This document shows, in pieces, positions 37,934 to 46,960 of a DNA stretch of 64,000 nt (position 1 is its first letter; each line of letters starts with the position of its first letter). The DNA is taken from positions 558,001 through 622,000 of the forward strand of contig NZ_BAABRS010000001.1 of the NCBI RefSeq assembly GCF_039545095.1, in the 5' to 3' direction. The position numbers and the translations under genes were made by a program. Origin of the DNA: Fodinibius salicampi (GTDB lineage: Bacteria; Bacteroidota; Rhodothermia; Balneolales; Balneolaceae). The notes below the pieces were generated by a model that made no database searches, was not told where the DNA came from, and was given only the letters and a program-made list of their open reading frames with translations.

Positions 37934-39439
37934 CTAAAAATATTTTACATTTGATAGTAAAACTGCCCACGGTCCGTTACCGGGTGCTGTAAGTTGGACA
38001 GTGCTGCGACCCTTGACCGGGATTTCATTTTCCCACTCGTTATTCTGAATGTTTAGCCATTGCAGAGAAAGTGCTCCGGAGGCATCGGAAACATCAATGG
38101 TAACTGAACCACCATTAGGAAAATAAACGGCATATTGATGCTCAACGTCAGCCATGGCATATGCTTCGTCGTCATGACGATACCCAAGCAAGTGATTAGC
38201 CGGTTTGCTTAAAAAAACATTCATCCGGTCTGTTAGCATGCGCATGCTCTTTATGTGGGTTTGTGCCAAGGGAGAAAGACCTATGCCTGATGGATTAAAG
38301 GGATTACTTGTTCGATGAAAACGTGAAGATGCAAAACCTCCGAATATATTCCGCCATAACTTATGAGTACCTTCTTCAAAACCACCGCCATGATTTAGAC
38401 CTCCATAAATTTTAACACTATTTATCGGTCTGCGCCCATTTTCCTGAATCTCAGTTCGGACCTCTTGAGCATTATCCCAATGTGCTTGTTCCTGCTGATG
38501 GTTATTTTGTGATATATCTACATAGGTATAGAGGTTGGGTTTTTCAAAAGTAGCTTTATGCATCGGATCAGAAAGATCCCATGCATCCCACATTTCTGTT
38601 ACATGAATAAGTACATTTTTTTCCTTAGCACTTTTCAAAATATAATACGCCCAAAAGTCGCTCCATTTTGGTGACTCATTTGTTTCATTACTGATACAGT
38701 ACAGGATATGGGGATATTCCAGAGAGATCGACAGTATCTGATCAACAAGCGCCTCCTGGAATTTGAGCAGGAGAGGGTTGTCTTCGAATTCCGGTGGAGA
38801 TCTAAAAAATGGATTTTCTTTCTGTCCGGGATGGGTTTGGATTACCTCGGGAAGTCCACTCTCCTCTGAAGTATAATTCACATTGTTTTTTGGATTAAAT
38901 GGATTCTGATTCCATGGATCCCGGGCAAAATCAAAGCGATCCCATAATTCAATTTGGACAATAATATCACGTTCATATGTCATGGTAAGAAAATCCTTAA
39001 AACGATTCCAGTATTCTCCATTCCATGTTGTAAGATCGTAGATTCCATCTTGTGTTTTCCCAAACGGCCAGACGTTTCCGTGATCCCTGCTCGACATTGT
39101 ATTTCTTACATAGTTACCACCGTTATATGCCATTAAATCGAGGTGAGACTCAAGTCCGTAGGGCCAGATATCTGGATGATTAAAAAGATTGTCTTCGTCT
39201 GAAGCTCCCAGCAGCAGTACGGGTTCTCCCTTGTATTGCCAGTATCGGGCATTTTTTTTATAGGGTTGTATTCTTAATGAGTCTTTCTTAACGGTTTGGT
39301 GATATCCCATTTGAAGGAATTGTTCATACGATTCCGTTTTAATATCAATTGGGGGAAATTGTGATTTTTCTTGGCATGCCGAAAGCAGGTAACATATTGA
39401 AAGGGTACAAATAAGTATTAATAGAACCTGACTTTTCAT
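37934..39439 (-). CDS. Lipoprotein with glycoside hydrolase-like (DUF4038-type) fold
   Basis: A 501-residue protein with a lipoprotein signal (hydrophobic core then LLSAC, acylated Cys near residue 22). The body has PVLLLGASDEDNLF, MAYNGGNYVRNTMSSRD, a VQIELWDRFDFARDPW strand-end and ISNETNESPKWSDFW, as in TIM-barrel hydrolases where Glu residues at strand ends catalyse. The C-terminus is a small beta domain (YAVYFPNGGSVTIDVSD). It should sit on the outer membrane or in the periplasm and trim polysaccharide. Substrate unknown. Confidence 0.72.
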   Translation of the reverse strand: MKSQVLLILICTLSICYLLSACQEKSQFPPIDIKTESYEQFLQMGYHQTVKKDSLRIQPYKKNARYWQYKGEPVLLLGASDEDNLFNHPDIWPYGLESHLDLMAYNGGNYVRNTMSSRDHGNVWPFGKTQDGIYDLTTWNGEYWNRFKDFLTMTYERDIIVQIELWDRFDFARDPWNQNPFNPKNNVNYTSEESGLPEVIQTHPGQKENPFFRSPPEFEDNPLLLKFQEALVDQILSISLEYPHILYCISNETNESPKWSDFWAYYILKSAKEKNVLIHVTEMWDAWDLSDPMHKATFEKPNLYTYVDISQNNHQQEQAHWDNAQEVRTEIQENGRRPINSVKIYGGLNHGGGFEEGTHKLWRNIFGGFASSRFHRTSNPFNPSGIGLSPLAQTHIKSMRMLTDRMNVFLSKPANHLLGYRHDDEAYAMADVEHQYAVYFPNGGSVTIDVSDASGALSLQWLNIQNNEWENEIPVKGRSTVQLTAPGNGPWAVLLSNVKYF

Positions 39440-39448
39440 TTTATGTTA

Positions 39449-40621
39449 TTACTGGGATTCTAACTCAAGAAAATTTTTGACTGCTTGTTCAGCTTGCATT
39501 TCATCAAAAACAGGAAGATGGGTCATATTCCCGTTCAACCAATCCTTGTTTTCATCCCATGCCTGAATCATAGCTATAGCCAGGGCATCAGTATCGTTTG
39601 ATGGAACGAGCTCCCCATTTTTACCTGCAATTACCAATTCGTCAATGCTCGCATTAGAAAAACCGATCACAGGCACTCCTAAAAGAAGACTCTCAATCAC
39701 AGTATTTGGTAAATTATCCGCTCGGGATGGAAGTACAGAGGCGATAGAATCAGATACGATCTTATAAAGTTGAGAAGAAGGCTGGTGATCAATCCAGATT
39801 AACCTCTCTTTGGTATCTTCTAATTTTTCATGAATTGGAGTACCGATATCCTGAGAATATCTTCCAACCCATACCATTTTTAAATCCGGATTTGATTTCC
39901 ATGCTTTTTCTAATGCCTCAGCAACCAGATCGGTGCCTTTTCTAAATCCGAGAATACCAAAATGAACTAAATACCTTTTGGGTAAATTGAAGGGTATTTT
40001 TTTAGCGGGATCTATATATAAAATGGCAGGAGGACGTACAACAGAGATATCCAATGCATATTTTTTTTCAAAATAATCAGATAAAAACTGACTGGGGGAA
40101 TAAGAATGATCCGCTTTTCGGATACAGTGGAGATCAATTTTTTCAGTAATTTTTTGACTTAACTTGATCTTTTTAAAGGAAGCTTTATCAAACAGTAGTC
40201 TTGATGTGCTTAATCTTAAATAGTGCTTACGTCCTTGCTTTCTTTTTACAAAAAATCCTGTTTGGGGATAATTTGTTGATTGGACAATATCAAATTTTAT
40301 GTTTTTATCTCTTTTCTCAAATGCTTTATTAAGGATATACGAATAAATGATCGTATTAATATTCTCATAAGCCTCTTGGCTAAATAAATAAAGGATCAGC
40401 CTCTTTAAGACTTTGAATAATATGCTATCTGGTTTCTTAATACTGTGAATAGTAATGCCATTCACGATAGTTGTATTGTGGGGATGGTTTACCAATGCAA
40501 AAACTTCTACATGATGACCATGCTTAGATAAAGCGGCGCCCATTTTTGCCAAGTAATTTCCAACGCCTCCCTCATTTTTATCATCAGTAACATATTGATC
40601 TGTAAGAAAAGCTATTTTCAT
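39449..40621 (-). CDS. Glycosyltransferase family 4
   Basis: A 390-residue GT-B protein. The start MKIAFLTDQYVTDDKNEGGV has the N-terminal glycine loop GGVGNYLAKMG. The C-terminal domain has LVHFGILGFRKGTDLVAEAL near residue 215 and the donor-site region PSRADNLPNTVIESLLLG. It lies directly upstream of the lipoprotein gene on the - strand with 9 bp between. It probably adds one sugar of the repeat unit. Confidence 0.88.
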   Translation of the reverse strand: MKIAFLTDQYVTDDKNEGGVGNYLAKMGAALSKHGHHVEVFALVNHPHNTTIVNGITIHSIKKPDSILFKVLKRLILYLFSQEAYENINTIIYSYILNKAFEKRDKNIKFDIVQSTNYPQTGFFVKRKQGRKHYLRLSTSRLLFDKASFKKIKLSQKITEKIDLHCIRKADHSYSPSQFLSDYFEKKYALDISVVRPPAILYIDPAKKIPFNLPKRYLVHFGILGFRKGTDLVAEALEKAWKSNPDLKMVWVGRYSQDIGTPIHEKLEDTKERLIWIDHQPSSQLYKIVSDSIASVLPSRADNLPNTVIESLLLGVPVIGFSNASIDELVIAGKNGELVPSNDTDALAIAMIQAWDENKDWLNGNMTHLPVFDEMQAEQAVKNFLELESQ

Positions 40622-40998
40622 ATAAATCCCTTGTTGTATCCCCTGTAATAATGGTAGTTATTGCTTCCTGGCAAAACTAACTATTAAACTAATGCCCAGA
40701 TTTTCTCTGAAACTTTAATATATCTCTTTTATTTATGGAACCTCTCTATTTAAAATAACCAATGCTTTTGCTTCAAAAACTAATTAGATATTTCTAATAC
40801 TTACGCTAAGCGAGAGATTTAAGATTTTAAATACCGAATATAAATTTTCGGTATTTCCCTGATCTGGAGAAGTCTAGGATTGCCTTATGGGTATGGTTTA
40901 GAGCTTTTTATAAAAAAGGCTCTGTAGGTGGAAAGTTAAATTCTTGATTTTAATCATTATAGAATCTTGTATAAAGATAGATAGGAATAAAGGATATT
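40622..40998. other. Intergenic region
   Basis: A 377-bp AT-rich stretch upstream of the - strand GT4 gene. No gene, strong hairpin or repeat was recognised. It should hold the promoter of the 37138-40621 - strand operon. Confidence 0.4.
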
Positions 40999-42306
40999 TT
41001 ACTTAATAGTCCTACCAAGAAAAGTTTTTGCAGAAGCTATTTCAGTTCCCTTTTCAAAGTCATTAGAATGAATGTCAAATTCTGTACCCAGAACAGTAAT
41101 TATTTTTTGAATGAACCTGGAGGTGAGACTATTTCCTGGTTTGGATTCAGACCAGTACAGTATTTTAGTTCCATTAAACTTTTCAATTAACAGTCGAATA
41201 ATGATACGAATGGTGAAAAAAAGACGTTTAACACGCTTTTGACCAATTTTCGGCAGTTCTAATAGGGGTAAAATTCTTTCACTTCCTGCCTGTAATTTCA
41301 GTAATTCTTTATTTTTGGCTGGTTTTAAGAAAATATTTTTTTCCGATAGGGCGATAATGTCTTTACTAATAATTGTAGCGCTATGCCAATCCAAACCAAA
41401 AACTGGGATTGTTGTTTTAGGACGAATTGGATCAGGGTACTGGTAATTGAAAATTCCCTCATGACAAATCAAACTAATAGCCTTGGCCTCTTTAGCTGGC
41501 ATTTTACTTTTCCATTTATAAACATTTTCTGAATTTATTGGCTTAGATACTTTGTTTTTCCAAGTTTCTTTTGGGGAAACTAAGTGCCTAGCTGATATAG
41601 TCGGATCAAACATAGTACCTTCATGCTGAATACCAATGTGGGTGCAAATTTTATCTAGTATGAAAGTCGTTCTATTTACTAAGTCTTCATATCTAACAGA
41701 GATACTATTTTTTAATTTTTCGTTATTTGTTAGCTGACTCTCCAACCTATACCAATGATAACTGTTGATAATAGCAGAATCACTCGCATGAGGTAGTTTT
41801 TTCATGGAATTACATGCATCCCTCGGATCGCGAATAATTTGTATTATTGATGCGTTAGGATAAAGATTTAAAATTTCTGGTAAGTGTAGTAAGTGGTTTG
41901 GTGTTTTCTCAGCCCAAAATGGTTTATCAATATTTTTTGCAAATTGGGCGGTAAGTGATTCTAGCATGGCTTGTTGTGAGGGCACAGAATCCTTTAAATA
42001 GGTATATATTTGTTTTTTAGATAGCTTAAATAATTTGTATACAAATTGCCCACTTAGCTTTATTGAAGTGATTAAACTAACAGCCTGTTCCGGCCAATTT
42101 GGATCTTCGACAGCTTCTTGCCTTTGTTCAAAACTGGTTTTAGAAAAAAAATGAGTTTCCGGGCCACAGGCAATTTCACTATGCGAAGATATTAAAGCTG
42201 CTAGAAGAGTTGTTCCAGATCGAGGTATACCAACTATAAATATTGGTCTTCTTTTATCGTATAATAATGGTTTATCTGAAGCAATAGGTATGTTTTCATG
42301 AGACAT
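40999..42306 (-). CDS. Sulfotransferase family protein
   Basis: A 435-residue protein. The 5'-PSB loop is IFIVGIPRSGTTLLAALI near residue 25, followed by GPETHFF. The 3'-PB motif is IIQIIRDPRDACNSM near residue 160, with SYHWYRLE behind. The N-terminal 290 residues form the sulfotransferase domain; the C-terminal 130 residues have no feature I recognise. It would use PAPS to sulfate a sugar of the polymer. This is the last intact gene before the IS3-family element. Confidence 0.87.
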   Translation of the reverse strand: MSHENIPIASDKPLLYDKRRPIFIVGIPRSGTTLLAALISSHSEIACGPETHFFSKTSFEQRQEAVEDPNWPEQAVSLITSIKLSGQFVYKLFKLSKKQIYTYLKDSVPSQQAMLESLTAQFAKNIDKPFWAEKTPNHLLHLPEILNLYPNASIIQIIRDPRDACNSMKKLPHASDSAIINSYHWYRLESQLTNNEKLKNSISVRYEDLVNRTTFILDKICTHIGIQHEGTMFDPTISARHLVSPKETWKNKVSKPINSENVYKWKSKMPAKEAKAISLICHEGIFNYQYPDPIRPKTTIPVFGLDWHSATIISKDIIALSEKNIFLKPAKNKELLKLQAGSERILPLLELPKIGQKRVKRLFFTIRIIIRLLIEKFNGTKILYWSESKPGNSLTSRFIQKIITVLGTEFDIHSNDFEKGTEIASAKTFLGRTIK

Positions 42307-42511
42307 GGTGTTATGCTATAAGTAGCTAAATAGGTTTTGTAAAATTCTAAATGATAACTTGCATTATGCTCCCAATTTAATTCTTCTTTAATGTATATTC
42401 TTTTCTTTTTTCTAAATTTTAATAATAAATGTATATCGTGTTGAGCACTTCTTCTACCATCAAGATGAAGTTGAATGTTCTTACTGACCTCCTCCCTAAA
42501 AACTGGTCCAT
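42234..42511 (-). pseudogene. C-terminal remnant of a glycosyltransferase cut by the IS element
   Basis: On the - strand the frame stays open from the IS edge (about 42511) to a TAG at 42234-42236. It reads GPVFREEVSKNIQLHLDG, then KEELNWEHNASYHLEFYK and TYLATYS. The pattern FREEVSKN ... NWEHNA...YHLEFYK matches the last helices of GT4 enzymes. The last 70 bases overlap the start of the sulfotransferase gene. No matching N-terminal part is present beyond the IS element, so that part was lost. The call rests on a short motif only. Confidence 0.45.
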
Positions 42512-43679
42512 TGTAAAGTAGAGTTTTCGGGCAATTATGCTAACTTAAAATAAATCATCATTGCCATGAAAAAATCAAAATTTACCGAATCTCAGATTGT
42601 CTTTGCCCTCCACCAGGCCGAGACGGGAACCCGCGTTGGGGAGGTCTGCCGCAAGATGGGCATCAGCGAGGCGACCTTCTACAACTGGAAGAAAAAGTTT
42701 GGTGGGCTGGGCACCTCCGAGCTGCGCCGCCTGCGTCAGCTCGAGGAAGAAAACAGCCGGCTGAAGAAGCTGGTGGCCGATCTGTCCCTGGACAAACATA
42801 TGCTTCAGGAAGTACTCAAAAAAAAGCTATGAGGCCGGCCCGCTGCCGCGAGCTGGCCCGGTGGCTGGTCGAGGAGTACCGCATCTCCGAGCGCCGTGTG
42901 GCGCAGGTGACCGTGCTCGCACGGCCCACCTTTCGTTACCAACCCGTCGAGCGTGATGACGACCCCCTTCGCGCTCGTATTCGTGAAATCGCCATGACCC
43001 GGGTTCGATACGGATTCTGGCGGATCTACGTGTTACTTCGTCGGGAAGGCTGGATGGTGAATCATAAGCGCGTATATCGGCTCTACAAGCTTGAAGGGCT
43101 GAATCTGCGTGCCAAACGCCCCAGAAGAAGCCGGGCGGCCGCGCATCGCCTGGATCGCCCCGACCTCAGCGGGCCCCACCAACTATGGAGTATGGATTTT
43201 GTGGCCGACCAGCTCTTCGATGGGCGCCGACTGTGAGCCTTAACTGTAGTGGATAATTTTAGTCGCAGCTGCCTAGCCATCCATGCAGATCAGTCGATCA
43301 AAGGAGGGGATGTAACCGGAATTATGGAACGAATTTCCCGTCGAGTTGGTCAGGTGCCAGAACGGATCCAAGTCGACAATGGCAGTGAATTTATCTCTAA
43401 AATACTCGACCAGTGGGCCTACGACAAAGGGGTGACGCTGGACTTCTCCAGGCCGGGGAAACCTACCGACAACCCGTATATTGAATCGTTCAACGGGAGC
43501 TTCCGCGATGAGTGTTTAAACCTACATTGGTTCTTATCGTTGGAAGATGCTCGCCAGAAAATCGAGGCCTGGAGAACCGAATATAACGGCTTCAGACCTC
43601 ACAGTTCACTAGGAGATTTGACCCCGAATGAATACATTGAACAACACCGCATAACGTCCGATTCTCTACTTTTGACTGG
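42508..43679 (+). mobile_element. IS3-family insertion sequence (IS407-like)
   Basis: The element holds orfA and orfB in overlapping frames. The ends form an imperfect inverted repeat: CCATTGTAAAGTAGAG on the left and, read inverted, CCAGTCAAAAGTAGAG on the right (13 of 16 positions agree). Its G+C is higher than that of the flanks. Exact ends are uncertain by a few bases. A GGT flank can be found on both sides (42505-42507 and 43679-43681) if the right end is set one base shorter, but this could be chance. Confidence 0.8.
42566..42832 (+). CDS. IS3-family transposase OrfA
   Basis: An 88-residue helix-turn-helix protein (KFTESQIVFALHQAETG, EVCRKMGISEATFYNWKKKF) followed by a leucine-zipper-like coil (LRQLEEENSRLKKLVADLSL) that is typical of OrfA in the IS407 subgroup. 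It binds the IS ends. Near its end a run of eight A (42818-42825) could serve the -1 frameshift that makes the OrfAB transposase. The OrfB start overlaps its stop as ATGA. Confidence 0.92.
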   Translation: MKKSKFTESQIVFALHQAETGTRVGEVCRKMGISEATFYNWKKKFGGLGTSELRRLRQLEEENSRLKKLVADLSLDKHMLQEVLKKKL

Positions 43680-43683
43680 GTGA
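42829..43683 (+). pseudogene. IS3-family transposase OrfB, interrupted by a nonsense codon
   Basis: One frame runs from 42829 to 43683 but is broken by TGA at 43234-43236. The part before the stop has the HTH_21-like RYGFWRIYVLLRREG and the first catalytic Asp (LWSMDFVADQL). After it come VDNFSRSCLAIHA, IQVDNGSEFIS (second Asp) and NPYIESFNGSFRDECL (Glu). The usual family reading at the break is RRLRALTVVDNFS; here it is RRL-stop-ALTVVDNFS, which fits a single CGA to TGA change. The transposase would be split before the second and third catalytic residues, so the element is probably immobile unless it is read through. Confidence 0.9.
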
Positions 43684-43987
43684 ATTACGGGGAGGGGCTC
43701 ATTACCAGTTGAAATATATACGGATTGCGATTCAGAAAGGGGGGATAAGATTTTTTATTTTTCTAATCTAGAGATATTAATATTAGAAAAAGAAATTTGA
43801 TTATTAGGTCTTATAGGTATAATAGTAGGCTAATTGGATAAGGATTTGACGATTGATTAAAATGAATTTCTGATACTTATTCTGAGGCAAGCATTTTAAG
43901 ATTTAGAATTACCGAACGATTTACCCCTTGCATTTGTAAAATAGTTGATCATGATAACTTGAGTTAATATTAATAGTAGAATTATTT
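43684..43987. other. Intergenic region right of the IS element
   Basis: A 304-bp AT-rich stretch without recognised gene. Neither strand continues the glycosyltransferase remnant seen left of the IS, so the DNA that once joined the two flanks has been lost or rearranged. Confidence 0.4.
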
Positions 43988-44809
43988 ATGCCCGAAGGAC
44001 CGGAAATTTGGAGAACTGCAGACGTACTTACCGAATCCCTAAAAAATAAACCGATAAACGACCTCTTTTTTGCTTTTGATAAACTCAAGGAATATGAGTC
44101 TAAATTAGAGGGACAAAAGGTTAACAGGGTAGAGGCCAGGGGAAAGGCGATACTCACGTACTTTGAAAGTGATACCGTTATGTACAGTCACAATCAGCTT
44201 TATGGTAAGTGGATGATTAGTAAAAATGGCGAGCAACCTGATACCAACCGGTCCCTGCGAGTAGCTATTCATAACGATGAAAAATCAGCTTATCTTTATT
44301 CTGCTTCAGAAATAGAGATTTTGAATAGAGATAAGGTCAATGAACATTCCTATATCCAAAAGTTAGGTCCCGACGTCCTTCATCCAAAAACAACCTATGA
44401 AGATATCCTTGGACAGTTTCAATCTGATAAATTTAAAAACCGAAAGCTTACGACTTTACTGTTAGATCAGGGGTTTGTAAGCGGTATTGGGAACTATTTG
44501 CGTAGCGAGATTATGTTTTACGCCAAAGTCAATCCCCGTGAAAAGCTTCGTGAATATTCGAATCAAGAGAAAGAAGCGTTAGCAGAAGCCACCATTAAAC
44601 TCTCTGAACGTTCCTATGAAACGGGAGGGGTAACGAACGACGAAAAGATTGTGAACGCCCTTAAACGCGAAAATGCATCGTATGATGATTACAGACATTT
44701 CGTTTATAATCGGACTGATGATCGGTGCCATAAGTGCGGTACGGTTATCGAGGAAGAGAAGACCGGGGGACGTAAAATCTATTATTGTCCGAATTGTCAG
44801 TTAAACTGA
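43988..44809 (+). CDS. nei: Endonuclease VIII / formamidopyrimidine-DNA glycosylase family
   Basis: A 273-residue base-excision enzyme. After Met1 comes PEGPEI, with the catalytic Pro2 and Glu3 of the Nei branch (Fpg has PELPE). QLYGKWM and DQGFVSGIGNYLRSEIM (the H2TH region) follow. The C-terminal zinc finger CHKC...CPNC is complete. Length matches Nei (about 263). It removes oxidised pyrimidines and cleaves the abasic site. It lies outside the polysaccharide locus with its own spacing, so it is probably expressed alone. Confidence 0.92.
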   Translation: MPEGPEIWRTADVLTESLKNKPINDLFFAFDKLKEYESKLEGQKVNRVEARGKAILTYFESDTVMYSHNQLYGKWMISKNGEQPDTNRSLRVAIHNDEKSAYLYSASEIEILNRDKVNEHSYIQKLGPDVLHPKTTYEDILGQFQSDKFKNRKLTTLLLDQGFVSGIGNYLRSEIMFYAKVNPREKLREYSNQEKEALAEATIKLSERSYETGGVTNDEKIVNALKRENASYDDYRHFVYNRTDDRCHKCGTVIEEEKTGGRKIYYCPNCQLN

Positions 44810-45042
44810 TTGATGATCCTAATGTCCAGAAGGCTTGAAAAAAACGGACTCCAAAATGACCGGAGCAAAAGGTCTTTATTTCAGTGGTCCTTGGCTTTTT
44901 AGGAGCCTTTTGTGTCAATAGAAAAGGCGGACGAAAATCGATTTTTTCCGAATTACCAGTTGAATATGAAGGATGATCTGGATAAGGTAAGGGCAAAATT
45001 AATTATATTGTAATTGAACTTTCATCAAAAAACCCTTCGACT

Positions 45043-45498
45043 ATGGAAAATTCATTACAACGAGATTTGCGAACGCTTTACATGCGAGATCTTGATCAGC
45101 TTATTGATAATATAGAAGCCATTCCCGAGGATCTGCTTTGGAATGCCCCCGAGGGAGTTACTAACAGTTGTGGAGTATTGGTACAGCATCTGGTCGGTAA
45201 CCTCAATCATTACATTGGAGAAGGTATTGGGGAAACCGGCTATGTTCGTCAGCGTGAACAAGAGTTTACGACTACTCAAACATCTAAGAAAGATCTGATT
45301 GCGGATGTCGAGTCTTTACAAAGAACGCTCGATACTGTTTTTGATACTTTGGAGGATAGCGACTTATCCGAAGAATATCCGCTGGAGACTTCATATGAAT
45401 TTTCAACTCGGGGGTTTCTTATTCATTTGTATGGTCACTTAAACTATCACTTGGGACAAATTAATTACCTGGGGCGCTTATTATCTGAAAGGGGATGA
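45043..45498 (+). CDS. DinB family protein (DUF1572-like)
   Basis: A 151-residue four-helix protein. Metal-type histidines occur in LVQHLVGNLNHYIGEG (near residue 50) and in HLYGHLNYHLGQINYLGRLL (near residue 128), the usual DinB triad positions. Family members are often thiol-dependent transferases; the function of this one is unknown. The next gene follows after 66 bp on the same strand. Confidence 0.85.
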   Translation: MENSLQRDLRTLYMRDLDQLIDNIEAIPEDLLWNAPEGVTNSCGVLVQHLVGNLNHYIGEGIGETGYVRQREQEFTTTQTSKKDLIADVESLQRTLDTVFDTLEDSDLSEEYPLETSYEFSTRGFLIHLYGHLNYHLGQINYLGRLLSERG

Positions 45499-45564
45499 AA
45501 AGAAGCCGGGAGAATCATACCTTTGGAACCCTTGGAAATATAAATTTAAAGCAGAAGTACGTTC

Positions 45565-46059
45565 ATGAAAGACAATGATTTTTTAAAGCCGGGAGATACC
45601 ATTGCACATAGTAATAAACAGCTGATGGAATCCCCCGAAGTAGAAAAAATAGCGGAAATAGTGATTGAGCGCGAAAGCCTGGATTTCGGTCCCGCTGAAA
45701 TTGGCTACTTTCTCGTTTATCCTAATCTCTCAAAATATAAAGCAGCCAAATGCGTCAAGGCATCCCGGGAGGTACAATACTATTCCGGAAATAACTATTT
45801 GATTGAGATATCCGGGGAAATGTGGGATATGCTCGACCAAAAAACGCGGGAGATGGTTCTTTTCCATCAGCTTATGCATGTGGATCCCGTTTATAAAGCC
45901 AAAAATCAGGAGTGGAAGATGAAGATCCGCAAGCCAGACTTTTCCGATTTCTACGAGATTAATGACAAGTACGGCAATGACTGGTACAAAACGGTGCAGG
46001 CAACAGTATCTTCTCTTTATGATCTTGACCCCAAAAGAGAGAGTAAAGTATCTTTATAA
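45565..46059 (+). CDS. Putative metallopeptidase-like protein
   Basis: A 164-residue protein. It has a candidate zinc site EMVLFHQLMHVDP (HxxxH) near residue 113, preceded by an EISGEMWDML helix. This resembles the small phage/host putative metallopeptidase family whose members have HE-H-type sites; here Gln stands where the catalytic Glu is expected (HQLMH rather than HELMH), so it may be inactive. No signal peptide. A strong terminator follows at 46082. Confidence 0.55.
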   Translation: MKDNDFLKPGDTIAHSNKQLMESPEVEKIAEIVIERESLDFGPAEIGYFLVYPNLSKYKAAKCVKASREVQYYSGNNYLIEISGEMWDMLDQKTREMVLFHQLMHVDPVYKAKNQEWKMKIRKPDFSDFYEINDKYGNDWYKTVQATVSSLYDLDPKRESKVSL

Positions 46060-46081
46060 ATAAGTTATTCGTAAGCTTTGA

Positions 46082-46120
46082 GGGGTGTATATATAAATAT
46101 ATACATCCCTTTTCTTTTTT
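46082..46120 (+). terminator. Rho-independent terminator after the metallopeptidase-like gene
   Basis: GGGGTGTATATA pairs with TATATACATCCC (one G-T wobble) around the loop TAAA, and is followed by TTTTCTTTTTT. It begins 23 bp after the stop of the 45565-46059 gene. Confidence 0.88.
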
Positions 46121-46497
46121 AATTTATAGCTGAGTTACTGTTAAGGCTGAACGTTTTTGCCCTTAAATGTTATTACGATATTTACTACGAGCCTTAGGAG
46201 CAGATAAAGTGAATTCTTTAGACTCTACAGTAGATGGGATTGCGATTAAGCGGAGAAAATAACAAGAAAGAGAAGGGAACCGGGATTAAAAAGTACTTTG
46301 ATGTACATGGTCCGGTTTTTTGGCCATGTTAGTGATTGTTATAGCGATGGTCGTCGGTACTATTTCGTTAGGGAAGCACAGCCAGAGACCATTTTTATTC
46401 TTCATGTTCTTCGTTGTCCCACAATCTATATTGTTGATTCTTTTGTGTAGAATATTCGGGATTGTTGAAGAGTATCCTTGACAAATATTGAGTCCTA
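46121..46497. other. Gene-free stretch with a second hairpin
   Basis: No open frame of note. AACCGG (46278-46283) pairs with CCGGTT (46312-46317) and is followed by a T run, a terminator-like structure on the + strand with no gene before it. An unannotated short transcript between 46121 and 46320 is possible but not shown. Confidence 0.35.
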
Positions 46498-46683
46498 CTA
46501 TTGGCGTTCTTTTCCATTAATTACCTCTTCCAGCGACTGTAAACGCTTATCTATATCCAGCAGCTTTTGAATGATAATAGCATGGGTCTTTCCGGCGTCA
46601 ATACCTACCGGACTATCATCGCTTTTAATTTGGTTGAGTATTGCTTTTAGCTGTTTTTCAGTAATATTTAAGTTTTCCATCAC
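46498..46683 (-). CDS. Small hypothetical protein (61 residues)
   Basis: I do not recognise it. The sequence is acidic and helical (LNITEKQLKAILNQIKSD, LLDIDKRLQSLEEVINGK), with coiled-coil character in the second half. It sits 32 bp downstream of the SUI1-like gene on the same strand and probably shares its transcript. The codon pattern and compact fit suggest a real gene, but this is weak evidence. Confidence 0.5.
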   Translation of the reverse strand: MMENLNITEKQLKAILNQIKSDDSPVGIDAGKTHAIIIQKLLDIDKRLQSLEEVINGKERQ

Positions 46684-46715
46684 CTTCTAACATTCAACAT
46701 GTAACTTTACAACTT

Positions 46716-46940
46716 TTATTTAACTTCAAATCCTTCTTTCTCAAGAAATTTTTGCACCTTGGCTACGTGATCGCCCTGAATTTCAATCGTTTTGGCATAA
46801 CTGGTGCCGCCTGCTCCACAGTGTTTTTTTAGCTTCTTTTCCAAATCTTCGATAACCTGTGGATTGTGTTTAATATTACTAATAACGGTAACTGTTTTAC
46901 CTCGTCGTCCACCGGTTTCTTTCTTTATTTTGATAGCCAT
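46716..46940 (-). CDS. yciH: SUI1/YciH-type translation initiation factor homologue
   Basis: A 74-residue SUI1 domain with almost no extra sequence. The GRRGKTVTVISNI strand, the LEKKLKKHCGAGGTSY loop and EIQGDHVAKVQKFLEKEGF at the end match bacterial YciH/eIF1-type proteins. YciH binds the small ribosomal subunit and affects initiation. The usual bacterial form has about 100 residues, with an N-terminal extension that is absent here. A small oxidoreductase-like gene lies just upstream (start at 47110). Confidence 0.88.
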   Translation of the reverse strand: MAIKIKKETGGRRGKTVTVISNIKHNPQVIEDLEKKLKKHCGAGGTSYAKTIEIQGDHVAKVQKFLEKEGFEVK

Positions 46941-46960
46941 AATGCCTTAATATTAAAAAA

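Noticed and set aside
42502-43679. ACTGG on both sides of the IS element as a 5-bp target duplication
   Set aside because: The right-hand ACTGG lies inside the matching inverted-repeat end, so it is better explained as part of the element.
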